A stretch of DNA of 41,391 nucleotides from Blattamonas nauphoetae (lineage: Eukaryota > Preaxostyla > Oxymonadida), in NCBI GenBank assembly GCA_033064195.1, contig JARBJD010000492.1:1-41391 (forward strand), given 5' to 3'. Positions 41,390 to 41,391 of this stretch are shown one piece after another. The translations under genes and the position numbers were made by a program. Each line of letters opens with the position of its first letter. Position 1 is the first letter of the stretch. The notes beneath the pieces were generated by a model, which was not told where the DNA came from, searched no databases, and worked only from the letters and a program-made list of their open reading frames with translations.

Positions 41390-41391
41390 AA

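Larger units (their letters stand above)
37085..41391. mobile_element. Fossil Polinton/Maverick-like element, right piece (open at right edge)
   Basis: A second piece of the Polinton-like type. It opens with an AT-rich stretch (37,100-37,460), then plus-strand small genes and a fibre-like gene with an S74 chaperone signature, then a set of minus-strand genes of unknown role that run past the window edge. It is linked to the left copy by the same leader (TTTTATTTTGTA or TTTTAATTTGTA followed within a few bases by ATG). No polymerase, integrase or ATPase is in view. One gene looks whole; overall I see roughly six to ten breaks. Left boundary uncertain: the tRNA-like sequence at 37,005-37,077 lies just outside. 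Whether it is a separate copy or a displaced part of the left one cannot be told from this window. Confidence 0.6.

Overview
The window looks like nuclear DNA of an anaerobic protist, most likely an oxymonad (Blattamonas/Monocercomonoides-like). The main evidence is the large gene at 24756-28570: a secreted parallel beta-helix ectodomain, one membrane span and a degenerate protein-kinase domain, an architecture I associate with oxymonad gene families. Supporting signs are short GT-AG introns (about 73-100 bp), many transposons and an apparently standard genetic code. The species call is inference.

Layout: (1) 1-about 11,700 is a fossil Polinton/Maverick-like element open at the left edge. It holds a packaging-type ATPase, an rve-type integrase, a protein-primed family B DNA polymerase and several unknown genes, then a repeat-rich end (8,990-11,920) into which a 521-bp hAT-type MITE has inserted. 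(2) 12-18 kb is mostly decayed sequence with duplicated tracts, a second hAT-type MITE (14,630-15,169) and, at 18.2-18.6 kb, two unrelated five-copy short repeats on either side of a GC-rich beta-helix fragment. (3) 19.1-21.4 kb has a 21-bp-type satellite next to a Merlin/IS1595-like (ISXO2) transposase gene that carries a C-terminal OTU cysteine-protease domain. (4) 22.0-23.2 kb is a decayed family C69 dipeptidase gene. (5) 24.8-28.6 kb is the beta-helix receptor pseudokinase. (6) 29.5-31.2 kb is a 1.7-kb non-autonomous hAT-type transposon with a perfect 8-bp target duplication; it encloses an intron-containing, host-like coding fragment (a Pack-type capture). (7) 31.4-32.6 kb is a pogo/Tigger-type DDE transposase. 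(8) 33.7-36.6 kb holds host-like coding segments I cannot name. (9) 36.8-37.1 kb has repeat and tRNA-like motifs. (10) From about 37.1 kb to the right edge is a second fossil Polinton-like piece with small genes, a fibre-like gene with a peptidase S74/intramolecular-chaperone signature, and tandem related genes of unknown role.

The two Polinton-like pieces share an AT-rich leader motif just before their start codons, so they are probably the same lineage, perhaps two copies. Strongest candidates for new biology: the Merlin-OTU fusion, the S74 chaperone in a Polinton-like element, the shared leader motif, and the gene-carrying hAT element. Both Polinton-like pieces are treated here only as fossils.
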